From Salinibacterium sp. (GTDB lineage: Bacteria; Actinomycetota; Actinomycetes; Actinomycetales; Microbacteriaceae): 63,427 nucleotides of DNA. A program made the position numbers and the translations under genes. Positions 52,517-61,086 of this stretch are shown here, piece by piece. Each line of letters begins with the position of its first letter. The first letter of the stretch is position 1. The notes beneath the pieces were generated by a model. It made no database searches. It was not told where the DNA came from and saw nothing but the letters and a program-made list of their open reading frames with translations. The DNA lies in the NCBI GenBank assembly GCA_019638845.1, contig JAHBSZ010000009.1, positions 1 to 63,427 of the forward strand, in the 5' to 3' direction.

Positions 52517-53493
52517 GCGTCGAAAACCTCAGCATGGCCAAGGCCATCAACCTCGGGCTTCGGCAGTCGCTGCTCGCTGACTCAAAGGTTCTCCTGATGG
52601 GCGAGGACATCGGCCCACTGGGCGGCGTGTTCCGGGTGACCGAGGGCCTGCACGCCGAGTTCGGCGACAAGCGCGTTCTCGACACCCCGCTCGCCGAGTC
52701 GGGAATCGTGGGAACGGCAATCGGGCTGGCGATGCGGGGCTATCGTCCGGTCTGTGAGATTCAGTTCGACGGATTTATCTTTCCCGCGTTCGACCAGATC
52801 ACCACACAGCTCGCGAAGCTCACGAGCAGACATCATGGATCGCTCACCATGCCCGTGGTCATCCGGGTTCCCTTCGGCGGTCACATCGGTGCGGTCGAAC
52901 ACCACCAGGAAAGCCCCGAAGCGTACTTTGCGCACACCCCGGGCCTCCGGGTCGTTTCGCCATCAAACCCGCACGACGCTTACTGGATGATTCAGGAGTC
53001 GATCGCGAGCAACGACCCGGTGTTGTTCTTCGAGCCGAAGAGTCGATACTGGCCCAAGGGCGACGTGGACACGGCCGAGAGCGGGTCCCCGCTGCACGCG
53101 ACCCGTGTGGTGCGAGAGGGTACCGAGGTGACGTTAGTCGGCTACGGGCCCATGGTCGCAATGCTTCTTCAAGCCGCCGACATCGCGGCGTCGGAGGGCA
53201 CGAGTGTCGAGGTCATTGATCTGCGCTCGATCTCACCCATCGACTACGAGCCGATCATCGCCTCCGTGCAGAAAACGGGCCGCTTGGTCGTAGCGCACGA
53301 GGCGCCAGGATTCGTCTCGGTCGGGTCCGAGATCGCCGCGACCGTAACCGAGCGCGCGTTCTACTCCCTCGAAGCACCTGTGCTTCGGGTAGCCGGGTTC
53401 GACACACCTTTCCCCCCAGCCAAACTCGAGACTGCCTACCTGCCCGACGCCGACCGCATTCTTGAAGCGGTCGACCGGGCTATGGCCTACTAG
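52513..53493 (+). CDS. 2-oxoacid dehydrogenase E1 component, beta subunit
   Basis: A 326-aa transketolase-like subunit that pairs with E1 alpha. Landmarks are LMGEDIGPLGGVFRVT, DTPLAESGIVGTAIGLA, and the C-terminal VAHEAPGFVSVGSEIAA. It forms the heterotetramer's second half of the TPP site. Starts at GTG with an overlap of 4 nt, and is followed 9 nt later by the E2 gene. Confidence 0.93.
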   Translation: MSVENLSMAKAINLGLRQSLLADSKVLLMGEDIGPLGGVFRVTEGLHAEFGDKRVLDTPLAESGIVGTAIGLAMRGYRPVCEIQFDGFIFPAFDQITTQLAKLTSRHHGSLTMPVVIRVPFGGHIGAVEHHQESPEAYFAHTPGLRVVSPSNPHDAYWMIQESIASNDPVLFFEPKSRYWPKGDVDTAESGSPLHATRVVREGTEVTLVGYGPMVAMLLQAADIAASEGTSVEVIDLRSISPIDYEPIIASVQKTGRLVVAHEAPGFVSVGSEIAATVTERAFYSLEAPVLRVAGFDTPFPPAKLETAYLPDADRILEAVDRAMAY

Positions 53494-53502
53494 GAGGCAC
53501 CC

Positions 53503-54822
53503 GTGGCTAGTTCAGATTTCTCTCTTCCCGATGTCGGTGAAGGCCTAACCGAGGCCGAAATTGTCGCGTGGAAGGTCAAGCCCGGCGATACCGTTGAAAT
53601 GAACCAGATCCTCGTCGAGATCGAAACTGCCAAGTCGCTCGTCGAACTACCGTCGCCCTTCGCGGGTACCGTGACTGCGCTTCTCGTGGAGGAAGGCCAG
53701 ACCGTCGAGGTCGGCACCGCGATCATTTCGGTCAGTTCCGAAGGCGGGGTGCCGACGACTCCGGCTGAGGAGGCGACTCAGGTTGCTGATGCAGCCGCAA
53801 GTGTTACCGCACCGGAAGAGAAGTCCGGCGCAGTTCTCGTGGGGTACGGGATTGCGGGGCACGGGGTCTCCCGCCGTCGTGGCGCGAATGCAGCACCCGC
53901 GGCAAACCCTGGGGCCCCGGCAGCCAAGCCGCGGCCAGCGAGCGTGCCCGCGGCCGCGGCATCCGCGATCATCGCGAAGCCACCGATTCGCAAGCTCGCC
54001 AAAGACCTCGGGGTCGAGCTCGCCGACGTGCTGGCCACGGGCCTCGCGGGTGAGATCACCCGAGACGACGTGGTTCGGCAGGCGTCACAGGCGAGCGTGT
54101 TCCGCAACATTCAGACTCCGGAGTGGGGCACCGAGCGCGAGGAGCGCATCCCGGTTAAGGGAGTGCGCAAAGCGATCGCGTCCGCGATGGTGCAGAGCGC
54201 CTTTACCGCGCCGCACGTGAGCGTCTTCGTCGACATCGACGCTACCCGCACCATGGAGTTCGTCAAGCGTCTCAAGAACTCCACCGACTTCGCGGGCGTG
54301 CGGGTAAGCCCGTTGCTCATCATCGCGAAGGCTGTGATCTGGGCAGTACGTCGCAACCCCACCGTCAACTCGACTTGGACCGAGAAAGAGATCATCGTTC
54401 GGCACTACGTCAATCTGGGGATCGCGGCGGCAACCCCGCGCGGGCTCATCGTGCCGAACGTGAAGGACGCCCAAGAACTCTCGCTGCTCGATCTGGCAAA
54501 GAGCCTCGAGCAGCTCACCATCACAGCTCGCGACGGACGGACTCAACCTTCCGAGATGGCAGGCGGCACCGTGACCATTACGAACATCGGCTCGTACGGC
54601 ATGGATACCGGAACGCCGATCATCAATCCAGGCGAAGCCGCGATTGTGGCGCTCGGCTCGATCCGCCAGAAGCCGTGGGTCGTCGACGGTCAGGTGCTGC
54701 CGCGCTACGTCACGACGGTGGGAGCGAGCTTCGACCATCGCATCGTTGATGGAGATGTCGCGAGCCGTTTCGTCGCGGACCTCGCGAGCGTGCTCGAAGA
54801 ACCGGCGCTCCTCCTGGACTAA
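53503..54822 (+). CDS. Dihydrolipoamide acyltransferase (E2 component)
   Basis: A 439-aa protein. One lipoyl domain has the modified lysine K44 ([10 protein letters not shown]). An Ala/Pro linker, an E3-binding domain ([17 protein letters not shown]) and a catalytic domain with H412 and D416 (FDHRIVDGD) follow. It transfers the acyl group to CoA. A GTG start follows TAGGAGG. No E3 gene (lpd) is adjacent, so E3 must come from elsewhere. Confidence 0.95.
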   Translation: MASSDFSLPDVGEGLTEAEIVAWKVKPGDTVEMNQILVEIETAKSLVELPSPFAGTVTALLVEEGQTVEVGTAIISVSSEGGVPTTPAEEATQVADAAASVTAPEEKSGAVLVGYGIAGHGVSRRRGANAAPAANPGAPAAKPRPASVPAAAASAIIAKPPIRKLAKDLGVELADVLATGLAGEITRDDVVRQASQASVFRNIQTPEWGTEREERIPVKGVRKAIASAMVQSAFTAPHVSVFVDIDATRTMEFVKRLKNSTDFAGVRVSPLLIIAKAVIWAVRRNPTVNSTWTEKEIIVRHYVNLGIAAATPRGLIVPNVKDAQELSLLDLAKSLEQLTITARDGRTQPSEMAGGTVTITNIGSYGMDTGTPIINPGEAAIVALGSIRQKPWVVDGQVLPRYVTTVGASFDHRIVDGDVASRFVADLASVLEEPALLLD

Positions 54823-54861
54823 CCAGAGTGATTTGATCAACGGCGACGACCGTGCCACACT

Positions 54862-54889
54862 ATTGATAACGAATCTCATTATAGTTATC
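54862..54889. promoter_or_regulatory. Zur/Fur-type operator upstream of the zinc uptake genes
   Basis: An AT-rich block embedded in GC-rich DNA. GATAAC (54865) and GTTATC (54884) form an inverted pair, and TTGATAACGAATCTCATTAT resembles mycobacterial Zur boxes (GAAAACGATTTTCATT type). It lies about 30 nt before the ATG of the solute-binding protein gene, and a Fur-family regulator closes the operon. Confidence 0.65.
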
Positions 54890-54919
54890 GGGCGCGAGCC
54901 TTAGAAAGAATCATTCCCC

Positions 54920-55780
54920 ATGAAGAAGTTCATCGGAATTGGCGCGGCGGCAGTGCTTGCGCTGGCAGGATGCTCAGCGCCAGCGCCCGACGACGGACTC
55001 GTGCACATCGTCGCGTCGACGAGTGTTTACGGGGATGTGGCCGCACGCGTTGCCGGAGACCTCGCATCCGTCACGAGCTTCATCGATGGGCCGAACATCG
55101 ACCCACACAGCTTTGAGGCTTCGGCTCGAAACCAGCTAGCGATCGCGGGTGCCGACCTCGTGATTGAGAATGGCGGGGGATACGACCCGTTCATGGACTC
55201 GCTGGTGAAGGCCTCTGGTTCGGACGCTCCCATCATCAACGCGTTTGAAACGTCCGGTCTTGCCGGACCCAACGAGCATGTCTGGTACTCGTTCGATGCG
55301 CTTGAGAAGGTGGTCGCCGCAATCGTCGTCCAACTCGGCGCCATCGACCCCGTGCATCGGGCAACGTACGAAGCGAATGGCGACGCGCTCAGCACGGAGA
55401 TCACCGGCCTTTCGACTATGGCTGCCGCGATCGCAACGACGGGTGACGTCGCGGTGACCGAGCTCGTACCGGTCTATTTGCTGGAGACAGTCGGTCTGGC
55501 GAATGTCACGCCAGCGGATTTCACAGAAGCGATAGAAGAGGGTAACGATGTGCCGCCGTTGGCGCTTCAGGACACGCTTCGTCTCTTCAGCGAGGGCTCC
55601 GTGCGACTCCTCGCCTACAACTCACAGACCGCGAGTCCGGAGACCGAGCGGGTGCGGCAGGCCGCCGAGGCGGCCGGAGTGCCCGTAGTCGAGTTCACGG
55701 AGACGCTTCCGACTGGGGCAGACTACGTCTCGTGGATGACCGCGAACCTGAACGCGCTGGCGTCGGCGCTGCGCTCGTGA
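54920..55780 (+). CDS. znuA: Zinc/manganese ABC transporter solute-binding lipoprotein
   Basis: A 286-aa lipoprotein. The lipobox is LALAGC with lipidated C18. Metal-binding histidines appear at NIDPHSF and PNEHVWY, as in cluster A-I solute-binding proteins; no His-rich loop is seen. It captures divalent metal (zinc favoured by the operator and regulator) outside the membrane. It heads an operon of binding protein, ATPase, permease and Fur-family regulator, with the next start overlapping its stop (GTGA). Confidence 0.9.
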   Translation: MKKFIGIGAAAVLALAGCSAPAPDDGLVHIVASTSVYGDVAARVAGDLASVTSFIDGPNIDPHSFEASARNQLAIAGADLVIENGGGYDPFMDSLVKASGSDAPIINAFETSGLAGPNEHVWYSFDALEKVVAAIVVQLGAIDPVHRATYEANGDALSTEITGLSTMAAAIATTGDVAVTELVPVYLLETVGLANVTPADFTEAIEEGNDVPPLALQDTLRLFSEGSVRLLAYNSQTASPETERVRQAAEAAGVPVVEFTETLPTGADYVSWMTANLNALASALRS

Positions 55781-56571
55781 ATCCCCTCGACATCACGGAT
55801 GCCGCGCTCACCCTGGGGGGCCGGATTCTCTGGAGCGGTCTGAATCTCACGGTAAAACCCGGCGAGTTCGTCGCGGTGCTCGGCGCCAACGGCTCGGGCA
55901 AGACCTCACTCTTGCGGGCCATCCTGGGCCAGCTCCCGCTCGACTCGGGGGAGATCCGCGTTCATGGCAAGCTCGTGACCCGCGGTGATCGGGAGATCGG
56001 ATACATCCCGCAACAACGCATCATGCCCGCCGGAACCGCACTGCGGGGGCGGGATCTCGTGGGTCTCGGGGTTGACGGGCATCGCTGGGGACCGCCGTGG
56101 CCGTCTCGGACCAAACGTGCCCGCATCGACGAGCTCGTTGCAGCGGTCGGCGCAGAGTCGTATGCCAATCTTCCGGTTGGCGTGCTCTCCGGTGGTGAGC
56201 AACAGCGTTTACGTGTGGGGCAGGCGCTCGCGAGCAACCCGTCTTTGCTGCTGTGTGACGAGCCGCTTTCCAGCCTCGATCTGCACCACCAGCGCGGTGT
56301 CGCCGAACTCATCGATGAGGGCTTGCACCAGCGCCGGACGGGCGTGGTGTTCGTCACTCACGACATCAACCCGGTACTCGACATGGTCGATACCGTTCTG
56401 TACTTGGCAAACGGGCGCTTCACCTCTGGACCTCCCGAGCTGGTGCTGACCTCCGAGGTGTTGAGTGACCTCTACGGAACTCCGGTCGAAGTGATCCGCA
56501 GTGGCGAGCGGGTGTTCGTTGCCGGAATTCCGGAGTTCCCCCACCACCGCGACGGCGAGGCACGGTCATGA
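55777..56571 (+). CDS. znuC: Metal ABC transporter ATP-binding protein
   Basis: A 264-aa ABC ATPase with Walker A GANGSGKTS, the signature LSGGEQQR, and Walker B LLCDEPLSSLD. It powers the zinc-type importer. The GTG start overlaps the stop of the binding-protein gene; the longer frame upstream is out of frame with it and is rejected. It is coupled to the permease by a 4-nt overlap. Confidence 0.94.
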   Translation: MNPLDITDAALTLGGRILWSGLNLTVKPGEFVAVLGANGSGKTSLLRAILGQLPLDSGEIRVHGKLVTRGDREIGYIPQQRIMPAGTALRGRDLVGLGVDGHRWGPPWPSRTKRARIDELVAAVGAESYANLPVGVLSGGEQQRLRVGQALASNPSLLLCDEPLSSLDLHHQRGVAELIDEGLHQRRTGVVFVTHDINPVLDMVDTVLYLANGRFTSGPPELVLTSEVLSDLYGTPVEVIRSGERVFVAGIPEFPHHRDGEARS

Positions 56572-57434
56572 GCGACTTCTGGGGATCGATCTTCAACTTC
56601 ACCGACTACGGCGAGCTGCTTCTTCTGGTCGGCAACTCGATAGTTGCGGGCGCGGTGCTGGGCGTAGTGGGCGGGCTCATCGGCGTTTTCGTGATGCAGC
56701 GAGACATGGCATTTGCGGTGCACGGCATAAGCGAGCTCTCCTTCGCCGGTGCGGCAGCAGCTTTACTGTTCGGCGCGAACGTGGTGGCCGGCTCCCTCGT
56801 TGGCTCCCTCCTCGCGGCGACGCTCATTGGCGTTCTTGGCTCGCGGGCGCGCGACCGCAACTCGATCATCGGCGTGCTGATGCCGTTCGGCCTCGGTCTG
56901 GGCATCCTGTTTCTCGCGCTGTATCCGGGGCGAAGCGGAAACCGGTTCGGCCTCCTCACCGGGCAAATTCTGTCCGTCGACATTCCGCAACTCGGCTCGT
57001 TGATCGCGATCAGCATCGTGGTGTTGATCGTGCTGCTCGTCATCTGGCGTCCGCTCGTGTTCGACAGCATCGACCCCGACGTGGCGATGGCCCGTGGCGT
57101 TCCGGCGCGGACGCTCTCGATCGTGTTCATGGTGCTGTTGGGTCTCATGGTCGCGGTGTCGGTGCAGATAATCGGTGCCCTGCTCGTTCTCGCACTGCTC
57201 GTAACTCCTGCAGCTTCGGCCCTGCGGGTGTCGGCATCACCCGTGATGGTTCCGCTGTTGGCCATGCTCTTCGGTTTCGTCTCTGCGGTCGGCGGGATTC
57301 TCCTGGCGATCGGCGGTTCGCTACCGATTAGCCCCTACGTGACGACGATCTCGTTCCTGATCTATCTCGCCTCCAGACTGATCGGGCGCGTGAAGGGTCG
57401 CAACTTGCGACGACGAACGGTGGTGTCAGCATGA
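56568..57434 (+). CDS. znuB: Metal ABC transporter permease
   Basis: A 288-aa membrane protein with about nine hydrophobic segments. The ABC-3 family pattern (ALLVTPAASALRV, and the DSIDPDVAMARGVPAR loop) is visible. It forms the zinc channel with the ATPase. ATG overlaps the previous stop (ATGA) and its own stop overlaps the regulator start (ATGA). Confidence 0.94.
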   Translation: MSDFWGSIFNFTDYGELLLLVGNSIVAGAVLGVVGGLIGVFVMQRDMAFAVHGISELSFAGAAAALLFGANVVAGSLVGSLLAATLIGVLGSRARDRNSIIGVLMPFGLGLGILFLALYPGRSGNRFGLLTGQILSVDIPQLGSLIAISIVVLIVLLVIWRPLVFDSIDPDVAMARGVPARTLSIVFMVLLGLMVAVSVQIIGALLVLALLVTPAASALRVSASPVMVPLLAMLFGFVSAVGGILLAIGGSLPISPYVTTISFLIYLASRLIGRVKGRNLRRRTVVSA

Positions 57435-57814
57435 AACGGCACACGTGGCAACGCGACGCCGTCCGCGACGCCCTCGGTACGCGGGAGAATTTCGTGAGCG
57501 CGCAGGAGTTGCACGCAGCGCTGCGGGAGGCCGGAACATCCATCGGTCTCGCCACCGTGTATCGAGCTCTTGCCGACCTTGCGGGCGAGGGCGAGGCGGA
57601 CTCATTGCAGCAGGAAGGCGAGAGCCTGTATCGAGCGTGCACGTCGGCCACTCACCACCATCACCTGATGTGCAGGTCGTGCGGTCTGACCGTCGAGATC
57701 GAGGCAGACCCTGTGGAGCATTGGGCGAAGGCGATCGCCGCCGAGCACGGCTTCAGCGATCCGCAGCACATCGTCGACGTGTTCGGGTTGTGTGCGGGGT
57801 GCTCGAGCGCGTAA
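57431..57814 (+). CDS. zur: Fur-family regulator, probably Zur
   Basis: A 127-aa winged-helix repressor. The DNA-binding half has GLATVYRALADL; the C-terminal half has HHHHLMCRSCG and a second CAGC, the structural-zinc cysteines. Co-transcription with a zinc importer makes Zur more likely than Fur or PerR. It probably represses the operon from the box near 54862 when zinc is plentiful. A short inverted repeat TGCGAA-TTC-TTCGCA (57826-57840) follows the gene. Confidence 0.88.
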   Translation: MKRHTWQRDAVRDALGTRENFVSAQELHAALREAGTSIGLATVYRALADLAGEGEADSLQQEGESLYRACTSATHHHHLMCRSCGLTVEIEADPVEHWAKAIAAEHGFSDPQHIVDVFGLCAGCSSA

Positions 57815-57879
57815 CATGTGCAGGTTGCGAATTCTTCGCACACGTGCGCCTTTCGGGGCGCGCCGACAAGTGATCTTGG

Positions 57880-57897
57880 GTAGGGCCTCGGCCCTAC
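57880..57897. repeat. Palindrome upstream of rpmB
   Basis: GTAGGGCC-TC-GGCCCTAC is an exact 8-bp inverted repeat with a 2-nt centre, 24 nt before the rpmB ATG. It lacks a U-tract. It may be an operator or a leader hairpin of the ribosomal protein genes. Confidence 0.5.
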
Positions 57898-57921
57898 GGT
57901 AACCAGAACAGGAGTACACCC

Positions 57922-58158
57922 ATGGCTGCAACATGCCAGGTGACCGGAGCCGTTCCCGGCTTTGGGCACAACATTTCACATTCGCACCGTCGCACCAAGC
58001 GTCGTTTCGATCCGAACATCCAGAAGAAGAAGTATTACGTGCCGTCGCTTCGACGTAGCGTGACGCTGACGCTGTCCACCAAGGGCATCAAGGTCATCGA
58101 CGCTCGTGGCATCGAGTCGGTCGTCAAGGATCTTCTCGCTCGTGGGGAGAAAATCTAA
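57922..58158 (+). CDS. rpmB: 50S ribosomal protein bL28, C-minus type
   Basis: A 78-aa protein (MAATCQVTG start, SHRRTKRRF, and [10 protein letters not shown]). Only one cysteine is present, so the zinc-binding CxxC pairs of the C-plus form are missing. AGGAG is 7 nt upstream of the ATG. Its stop overlaps the start of rpmG by 1 nt. Confidence 0.96.
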   Translation: MAATCQVTGAVPGFGHNISHSHRRTKRRFDPNIQKKKYYVPSLRRSVTLTLSTKGIKVIDARGIESVVKDLLARGEKI

Positions 58159-58325
58159 TGGCCAAAGCACAGGACATCCGTCCCATCATCAAGCTCCGTT
58201 CGACAGCTGGAACGGGCTACACCTACGTGACGAAGAAGAACCGTCGCAACAACCCCGACCGCTTGGTGCTGAAGAAGTACGACCCGGTTATCCGCCAGCA
58301 CGTCGAATTCCGCGAGGAGCGCTAA
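58158..58325 (+). CDS. rpmG: 50S ribosomal protein bL33, C-minus type
   Basis: A 55-aa basic protein ([30 protein letters not shown], ending FREER). It has no cysteines, so it is the zinc-free form. It overlaps the rpmB stop by 1 nt and lies 3 nt before rpsN; the three form one operon. Confidence 0.96.
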   Translation: MAKAQDIRPIIKLRSTAGTGYTYVTKKNRRNNPDRLVLKKYDPVIRQHVEFREER

Positions 58326-58328
58326 CAC

Positions 58329-58634
58329 ATGGCCAAGAAGAGCAAGATTGCCAAGAACGAACAGCGCAAGGTCATCGTGGCTCGCTACGCGTCCAAGCGT
58401 CTCGAACTGAAGAAGGCCCTCGTCGATCCTGCGGGCACCGACGAGAGCCGCGAGGCAGCACGCCTCGGTCTCCAGAAGCTTCCCCGCAACGCCTCGCCCG
58501 TTCGCGTGCGTGGGCGTGACGCTATCGACGGACGCCCCCGCGGCTTCCTCAGCAACTTCGGGGTCTCCCGAGTGCGATTCCGCGATATGGCTCACCGCGG
58601 TGAATTGCCCGGAATTACCAAGTCAAGCTGGTAG
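58329..58634 (+). CDS. rpsN: 30S ribosomal protein uS14, C-minus type
   Basis: A 101-aa protein ([14 protein letters not shown] start and [24 protein letters not shown] end). It is the long form without the CxxC zinc motifs. In mycobacteria and streptomycetes these C-minus paralogues form a Zur-controlled operon used when zinc is scarce. Here the set sits next to zur and the zinc importer. Confidence 0.95.
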   Translation: MAKKSKIAKNEQRKVIVARYASKRLELKKALVDPAGTDESREAARLGLQKLPRNASPVRVRGRDAIDGRPRGFLSNFGVSRVRFRDMAHRGELPGITKSSW

Positions 58635-58720
58635 ATTTCAGGGCGATTACAAAAGCTTTATCAAAGCTCCACCCATAACTAGCTCTATTTATTAGATGCT
58701 CCCGTCCGAGGAGGACAACC

Positions 58721-59011
58721 ATGGCTGACAAGTCACTAAACCGTACTGAGTTCGTCGCGGCAGTTGCCGCTGAGTCTGGCCAAAGCCAGGCTGCCGTCAG
58801 CACCGTCGTTGACGCCCTCTTTGCCGTTCTGGCCAAGTCCGTCGGCGAAGGCACGAAGGTCGCCATCCCCGGATGGATCGCTGTCGAGCGCACCCACCGC
58901 GCTGCCCGCACCGGTCGCAACCCGCAGACCGGTGAGAGCATCCAGATCAAGGCGAGCAATGGCGTGAAGGTTAGCGCCGGAAGCAAGCTCAAGGCCGCGG
59001 CCAAGGGCTGA
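58721..59011 (+). CDS. hup: DNA-binding protein HU
   Basis: A 96-aa nucleoid protein with the HU core (NRTEFVAAVAAESGQSQAAV, GRNPQTGESI). No Lys/Ala-rich C-terminal tail, unlike mycobacterial HupB, so it resembles the short Micrococcales form. A GAGGAGG Shine-Dalgarno precedes ATG. An AT-rich leader with inverted repeat AGCTTT-ATC-AAAGCT (58654-58668) lies upstream and could be part of its promoter. Confidence 0.95.
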   Translation: MADKSLNRTEFVAAVAAESGQSQAAVSTVVDALFAVLAKSVGEGTKVAIPGWIAVERTHRAARTGRNPQTGESIQIKASNGVKVSAGSKLKAAAKG

Positions 59012-59024
59012 TTTCAGGTCTAGA

Positions 59025-59060
59025 AAGGAGGGCGGCACCCGTGAGGGTGCCGCCCTCCTT
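59025..59060 (+). terminator. Strong rho-independent terminator of hup
   Basis: A perfect 16-bp stem, AAGGAGGGCGGCACCC with GGGTGCCGCCCTCCTT, and loop GTGA, 13 nt after the hup stop. No long U-tract follows; the stem itself is very stable. Confidence 0.88.
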
Positions 59061-59096
59061 GCGTTAACGCCACACAGCCTCCCAGCAGGCAGCGAA

Positions 59097-59102
59097 TACG
59101 AT
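59097..59102 (+). promoter_or_regulatory. -10 element of leaderless promoter for the CopD-CtaG gene
   Basis: TACGAT ends 7 nt before the GTG start, with no Shine-Dalgarno between them. Confidence 0.45.
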
Positions 59103-59109
59103 TGTCCCT

Positions 59110-61083
59110 GTGCCACGTCTCGTACGAATCGCCGGCCCGGCCATACTCCTCCTCACGGCACTCGCTGCCCTTGTCGTTGCTCTCGCCTACGGCGGTGGCG
59201 CTGACGCTCCACTCCTTGTCGATCCCGGTGCGGTGGTGCGATACGGCCTTCCTGTATCCAAGCTCTTCGTCAATCTGGGCGGCGCCGGCGCCGTGGGTGC
59301 TCTCGTGCTCGCCTGCTTTGCACTCGATGCTGGAAAGCCGGAATTCAACCGCGCTCTCGACTTTGCCGCCGGCTCTGCCGCGGTGTGGACGGTCGCATCC
59401 GCAGCTACTGGCTTTTACACATTCATGACCGTGCTTCAGCAACCCATCCGTTTCGACGACGCGTTCGGTGCGGTTCTCGCGGGATTCCTCACGGCGACGG
59501 AGCTCGGCCAGGCTTGGCTCGCGACCACCCTCATCGCGGCGGCGGTTACCGTCTTATGCTTCGCCGTGCGCAACATGACCGTGCTGGTGTTCGTCGCCGC
59601 GCTGGCTGTCGTGGGTCTCCTCCCAATGAGCTTGGAAGGTCACCGCGGTGGCACAGCGGATCACGACACTGCGACGAGCGCGCTCTTTCTGCACGTCTTG
59701 TTCGCTGCGATTTGGCTCGGCGGGTTGATCACCCTCGTCATCTGCAAGCCACTCCTCGATAAGGGTCGACTCGGCACTGTGCTCGCGCGGTACTCGACGC
59801 TCGCACTTGTGTGTTTCATCGTGGTCGCGACCTCGGGCTATCTCAGCGCCGAGATCCGACTCGACAACCTCCAGAACCTGCTCACCCCGTATGGCATCCT
59901 CGTGCTGGCGAAAACCGCGACGCTACTCACCCTCGGGTTGTTCGGTGCGATGCAGCGTCGATTTTTCATCGCCCGGATGCACCGCCCCAACGTCTCGGGT
60001 CGCGGCACCTTCTGGTGGATCATGGCCGCCGAGCTCGGGTTCATGGGCATTGCGTCAGGGGTGGCCGCAGCTCTCGCCAAGACGGCGACCCCCGTGCCGG
60101 AGATCGCTGCATCCGATCTGGCCGATCCGACCCCCGCTGAGTTGCTCACCGGGAGCCCGTTGCCGCCGCCGGTCACTCTCGAGAACTTGTTCACCCTGTG
60201 GAGTCTCGACCTGATCTGGATCCTGATCGTCGCGTTCGGCATCTTCTTCTATCTAGCCGGAGTGTGGCGCCTGCACAGGCGGGGCGATGCATGGCCGATA
60301 CACCGCACGGTGCTGTGGATCGCGGGCATGCTCTTGTTGTTCTACATCACCAATGGTGGCGTGAACGTGTACGAGCACTTCCTCTTCTCGCAACACATGC
60401 TTGCGCACATGATCCTCGGGATGGCGATCCCGGTGTTGCTGGTACCCGGCGCGCCGATCACCCTCGCCTTGCGGACGATTGCTAAACGCACCGACGGTAG
60501 TCGCGGTCCTCGAGAGTGGATCCTGCTTCTCGTGCATTCTCGCCCGTTCGCCTTTCTCGCCAAGCCGCTCGTTGCTGCAGGTCTGTTCGCGGGTTCGCTC
60601 TGGGTGTTCTACTACACGCCCATCTTCAGTTGGGCGACGACCAATCACCTGGGCCACGAGTGGATGATCGTGCACTTCCTCGGCGTGGGCTATCTCTTCG
60701 TGCAAGCGTTGATCGGCATCGACCCCGCGCCATCCCGCCCGCCGTATCCCGTGCGACTGCTCCTCCTCCTTGCCACGATGGCATTCCACGCCTTCTTCGG
60801 GCTTGCCATCATGTCGAGCGCGGGACTCATGCTCGCCGACTGGTACGGCGCGATGGGGTGGGCGACCGGGACGAGTGCGCTCGCCGACCAGCAGGTCGGT
60901 GGGGGCATCGCGTGGAGCGTGGGCGAGATCCCTACCGTCGCCCTAGCGATCGCTGTCGCGATCATGTGGTCACGCAGTGACGATCGGGAATCTAAACGGT
61001 ACGACCGCAAGGCAGACCGCGATGGCGACGCCGAACTTGAGGCATACAACGAGATGCTCGCGGCGCGCGCCCGGCGCTCGTGA
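59110..61083 (+). CDS. CopD domain fused to CtaG-type cytochrome c oxidase assembly domain
   Basis: A 657-aa protein with about 14 hydrophobic segments. The first half is CopD-like (copper resistance/import; HVLFAAIWLGGL, ARYSTLALVCFIVVATSGY). The second half is CtaG_Cox11/caa3-assembly-like (EHFLFSQHMLAHMILGMAIPVLLVPGAP, HEWMIVHFLGVGYLF). Such fusions deliver copper to cytochrome oxidase in actinobacteria. Many His residues are candidate copper ligands. The start is GTG. It is convergent with the next gene, 3 nt apart. Confidence 0.88.
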   Translation: MPRLVRIAGPAILLLTALAALVVALAYGGGADAPLLVDPGAVVRYGLPVSKLFVNLGGAGAVGALVLACFALDAGKPEFNRALDFAAGSAAVWTVASAATGFYTFMTVLQQPIRFDDAFGAVLAGFLTATELGQAWLATTLIAAAVTVLCFAVRNMTVLVFVAALAVVGLLPMSLEGHRGGTADHDTATSALFLHVLFAAIWLGGLITLVICKPLLDKGRLGTVLARYSTLALVCFIVVATSGYLSAEIRLDNLQNLLTPYGILVLAKTATLLTLGLFGAMQRRFFIARMHRPNVSGRGTFWWIMAAELGFMGIASGVAAALAKTATPVPEIAASDLADPTPAELLTGSPLPPPVTLENLFTLWSLDLIWILIVAFGIFFYLAGVWRLHRRGDAWPIHRTVLWIAGMLLLFYITNGGVNVYEHFLFSQHMLAHMILGMAIPVLLVPGAPITLALRTIAKRTDGSRGPREWILLLVHSRPFAFLAKPLVAAGLFAGSLWVFYYTPIFSWATTNHLGHEWMIVHFLGVGYLFVQALIGIDPAPSRPPYPVRLLLLLATMAFHAFFGLAIMSSAGLMLADWYGAMGWATGTSALADQQVGGGIAWSVGEIPTVALAIAVAIMWSRSDDRESKRYDRKADRDGDAELEAYNEMLAARARRS

Positions 61084-61086
61084 ACT

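Noticed and set aside
51398-54822. Firm naming as pyruvate dehydrogenase
   Set aside because: Alpha/beta E1 and single-lipoyl E2 fit pyruvate or branched-chain complexes equally; actinobacteria often use AceE for pyruvate, so the substrate is left open.
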